NCBI GenBank assembly: GCA_027575765.1
Contig: JANBPT010000778.1
Span: forward strand, 1 to 23,402
Length of the DNA stretch: 23,402 bases
Source: Tieghemiomyces parasiticus
Taxonomy: Eukaryota > Kickxellomycota > Dimargaritomycetes > Dimargaritales > Dimargaritaceae
Reading direction: 5' to 3'
This document shows positions 21,351 through 23,402 of this stretch, piece after piece. The position numbers and the translations under genes were made by a program. A model generated the notes under the pieces. It was not told where the DNA came from. It worked only from the letters and a program-made list of their open reading frames with translations, and searched no databases. Numbering within the stretch: position 1 is the stretch's first letter; every line of letters starts with the position of its first letter.

Positions 21351-22874
21351 TCAGCTACCCGGGGCGCTCGAGGTTGGGGGTGACGATTGGGGCTGGGTGG
21401 ACGACCGTGTGCCCCGGGGCGACGGTGAAGGGTGACTAGAAGCTCCGGGGACCGGGGTGGGTAGTAGCTGCCGGCCGTTGATGTAGTGGACGGCGGCTGG
21501 GACGGGGGTCGGCGGTGTTTCAGGGCGGGCGGATTTCCGGAAGTCCAGGACGCTGGAGAGAGAAGCCTGGCCAAGACTGGGGTCATGACCCCGGCCTTGC
21601 AGCGGCGACAGGGTCAGCTTCTGTAGAGACTGCTCCGGCGGTGAGTACGGTGACGCCGGCTCGCGGGAGCGCTTGGTGGACTTGGTTGCCGAGGCGGCCG
21701 CGCGCCGCGTGCGCTTATACACGCCGTTGCTGAACATGGCTTGATACTCCTTCTCGATAGCCCAGTAGGCGCCCTTGCCAGGTTCCTTCTCCCCGCGCTG
21801 CACCTTGACGAAGGCCTTGTTAAGAGAGAGATTATGGCGGATGGAGTTTTGCCAGCCGTTTTTGGCGTGCTTGTAATACGGGTAGGTCGAGGAGATGTAG
21901 TTGTAGATCCCGTTCAGGGTAATCTTCTTGGCCTCGGTGGAGTTGATGGCCTGGGCGATCAGGGAGGCGTACGAGTAGTGCGGCTTCTGGTCGGTGGCAC
22001 TGTAATCCACGTCGCCCTCATCATGACTCCCGGTCGGCCGGCCTTCCGTCTGTGGGGGGGTGGACGGGGTGTGCGGATACGACACGGCCGGAGACGGCTG
22101 TACAGCGGCGGCGGCAGACCGGGCGACCGGGACGGGCTGGGAGGCAGGCTTACCCCGGGGGGTTGCCCCGGGGGTCGCGGCAGCGGGCGGGGAGGCCGAG
22201 GTGAGGGGCTGGGAGTGTGCGGGAGTTCGTAGAGGGGCCGGGTGGGGCTGCGGAGTGGTCAGCAGATGGGTGGGCGGGCGCGGGGAGGCACTGACGAGCT
22301 TGCTTGGGGTAGCCATGGCCGGCGGGGCATGGTCTGCCGGCCGGCCGTGGGGCGGCGAGACGCCGGCGCCCTTGGGTAGTAGAAAGAGGAACACGGCCGG
22401 GCCGATCTGCACCTTGCTACGGTGAGTCAGCGGGGCGACCTGGCCCCGCTCAAAGAAGCGCTCGTCGACCAGGAGGCCGTTTTTGCCCAGCACGATCACC
22501 TCGAATCGGGTGGCCACGAAGTTGTAGGCGATGCGGGCATGCTCCCGCGAAATGGCTTTGACAGCTCCAAGGTCTACGTCGACTGGGTCGGTGGGGGAAG
22601 TGCGCCGTCCCAGGGTGATTTGGAGGGTGCGGATAAAGTGGCAGACGCCAGGACCCTCTAGCTTGGCGTAGGCCTGGACGGGGCTCTGCGGATCTGGCGG
22701 GGTGAGACTGACCGGGCCGGGTAGTGGCTGCGATGCGGGGTGAGGGGGCGGAGACGCAAGCTGAGAGAGCGTGCGGCCCGAAAGGGATGGGCTGTTCGAA
22801 CCCTGACTGGGTCCGAACTTGTCGGCCAGCAACGTGGCGGCGTGCTCGTCATTCATAGCCATGCTGGCGATCAT
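21351..22874 (-). CDS. FHA-forkhead transcription factor (Fkh1/Fkh2-like)
   Basis: This is a nuclear DNA-binding regulator; Fkh1/Fkh2 relatives drive G2/M and other cell-cycle genes and influence origin timing in yeast. It has 507 residues with no intron seen. ATG at 22874 is preceded in frame by a stop within 30 bases, so the N-terminus is complete unless a leader exon is spliced in. FHA domain (~66-170): LGRR, the SREHARI phosphopeptide-binding loop, and [10 protein letters not shown] Pro/Ala/Ser/Thr-rich linker follows (~175-285). The forkhead winged helix (~297-392) begins [14 protein letters not shown] and carries the recognition helix [19 protein letters not shown] (~340-358). The C-terminal ~115 residues are Pro/Ser-rich with many S/T-P sites, as expected for CDK control. 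The FHA plus forkhead order identifies the Fkh1/Fkh2/Fhl1 group; the intact DNA-contact helix and FHA favour Fkh1/Fkh2. Confidence 0.94.
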   Translation of the reverse strand: MIASMAMNDEHAATLLADKFGPSQGSNSPSLSGRTLSQLASPPPHPASQPLPGPVSLTPPDPQSPVQAYAKLEGPGVCHFIRTLQITLGRRTSPTDPVDVDLGAVKAISREHARIAYNFVATRFEVIVLGKNGLLVDERFFERGQVAPLTHRSKVQIGPAVFLFLLPKGAGVSPPHGRPADHAPPAMATPSKLVSASPRPPTHLLTTPQPHPAPLRTPAHSQPLTSASPPAAATPGATPRGKPASQPVPVARSAAAAVQPSPAVSYPHTPSTPPQTEGRPTGSHDEGDVDYSATDQKPHYSYASLIAQAINSTEAKKITLNGIYNYISSTYPYYKHAKNGWQNSIRHNLSLNKAFVKVQRGEKEPGKGAYWAIEKEYQAMFSNGVYKRTRRAAASATKSTKRSREPASPYSPPEQSLQKLTLSPLQGRGHDPSLGQASLSSVLDFRKSARPETPPTPVPAAVHYINGRQLLPTPVPGASSHPSPSPRGTRSSTQPQSSPPTSSAPGS

Positions 22875-23026
22875 CACGGCGGAGGATGGAACGAAGCTGC
22901 GTTAGTTGGGGAGGGGCCAAGTCTCGGGTGCGGAAAAGGGGAATAATGGAAGGTGGACGGGTGGTATGCACGGCGTAGGACAGACAAGGCCGAGGAGGAG
23001 AGCAAAGGTTCGGGTGAAGGGGGAAA

Positions 23027-23035
23027 ATAAACAAA
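23027..23035 (+). promoter_or_regulatory. Forkhead core ATAAACAAA upstream of the forkhead gene
   Basis: ATAAACAAA fits RYAAACA and lies 153 bases upstream of the start codon, which would allow autoregulation. Inferred from the motif alone. Confidence 0.35.
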
Positions 23036-23165
23036 CCGCAACGGGTGCGGAGGGAAGGGTGAAGTGTGGCTGGACGGAGTGTCCTCGGGGGAAGCGATAG
23101 ACTTTACAGGTCGTGGGGGTGGGGGTGGGCCTGACCGACTCAAACAAGCGAAACAAAGGATAAAC

Positions 23166-23171
23166 ACGCGT
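23166..23171. promoter_or_regulatory. ACGCGT (MCB-like) element
   Basis: ACGCGT is the MluI cell-cycle box bound by MBF in yeasts. This copy is 292 bases upstream of the forkhead start. Further copies occur elsewhere in this GC-rich window (for example in the CDT1 intron at 19355-19360), so the single site is weak evidence. Confidence 0.2.
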
Positions 23172-23402
23172 CAACAGTGGGTAAGCTGTTTGGACAATTG
23201 GGGTGGACAGGGACACCAGGGCATATACACACACACAAGCACGCCGACACGTTACGTGGCAGCGCAAGGTGACAGGGGCAAGTGAGGTAAACGCGAAATG
23301 CCAGGGCAAGCCGACGCGAGGGGGCCAGGGAATAAACGACAACAGCCGAATGGATGGGCAAGACGACCGCCCACAAGCGACCGATCTGGGAAGGGGAAAA
23401 CA

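Larger units (their letters stand above)
22875..23402. other. Upstream region of the forkhead gene, to the window end
   Basis: No coding feature seen. On the minus strand it is pyrimidine-rich. It holds a forkhead core at 23027-23035, an MCB-like ACGCGT at 23166-23171, and a short CA repeat near 23226-23237. The window ends inside this region, so a distant upstream exon cannot be excluded. Confidence 0.45.

Overview
The window looks like nuclear DNA of a GC-rich fungus. The evidence is a PTS1-bearing, two-dehydrogenase FOX2-type beta-oxidation enzyme, an ankyrin/PH/ORD oxysterol-binding protein of the Osh1/Osh2 type, an FHA-forkhead factor of the Fkh1/Fkh2 type, and short introns with GTAAG/GTAGG donors and CTAAC-like branch points. 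Genes are compact, but gene-free stretches of 0.5 to 3.5 kb separate them, and coding regions strongly prefer G or C at third positions. An early-diverging lineage such as Kickxellomycotina or Dimargaritales would fit, but this is inference and I cannot name the species.

Layout, left to right. Positions 1-1300 hold no recognisable gene; the first ~840 bases are visibly AT-richer and carry hairpins. An oxysterol-binding protein gene lies on the minus strand (1301-5762, three exons). After a G-tract-rich gene-free stretch comes a very small two-exon minus-strand gene (7616-8029) for a 66-residue basic, apparently mitochondrial protein, which single-frame reading misses. A mitoferrin-type (Mrs3/4) carrier follows on the minus strand (8920-10182, two exons). 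A long gene-free stretch (10183-13650) leads to the plus-strand multifunctional beta-oxidation gene (13651-16608, two exons, C-terminal SKL). It converges on a minus-strand CDT1 replication-licensing gene (17328-19607, two exons). Last is a minus-strand FHA-forkhead transcription factor (21351-22874, no intron seen) with its upstream region running to the window end.

The genes are housekeeping genes, not a mobile or defence cluster. Loose themes are organelle metabolism (lipid transfer at ER contacts, mitochondrial iron import, a probable mitochondrial small basic protein, peroxisomal beta-oxidation) and cell-cycle control (CDT1 next to a forkhead factor, with forkhead-type motifs upstream of both). 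Splice models were built by hand from consensus sites and frame continuity; no transcript evidence was available. I found no convincing new multi-gene system. The items most worth a second look are the small spliced gene, the degron-like first exon of CDT1, and the forkhead sites near CDT1 and the forkhead gene itself.
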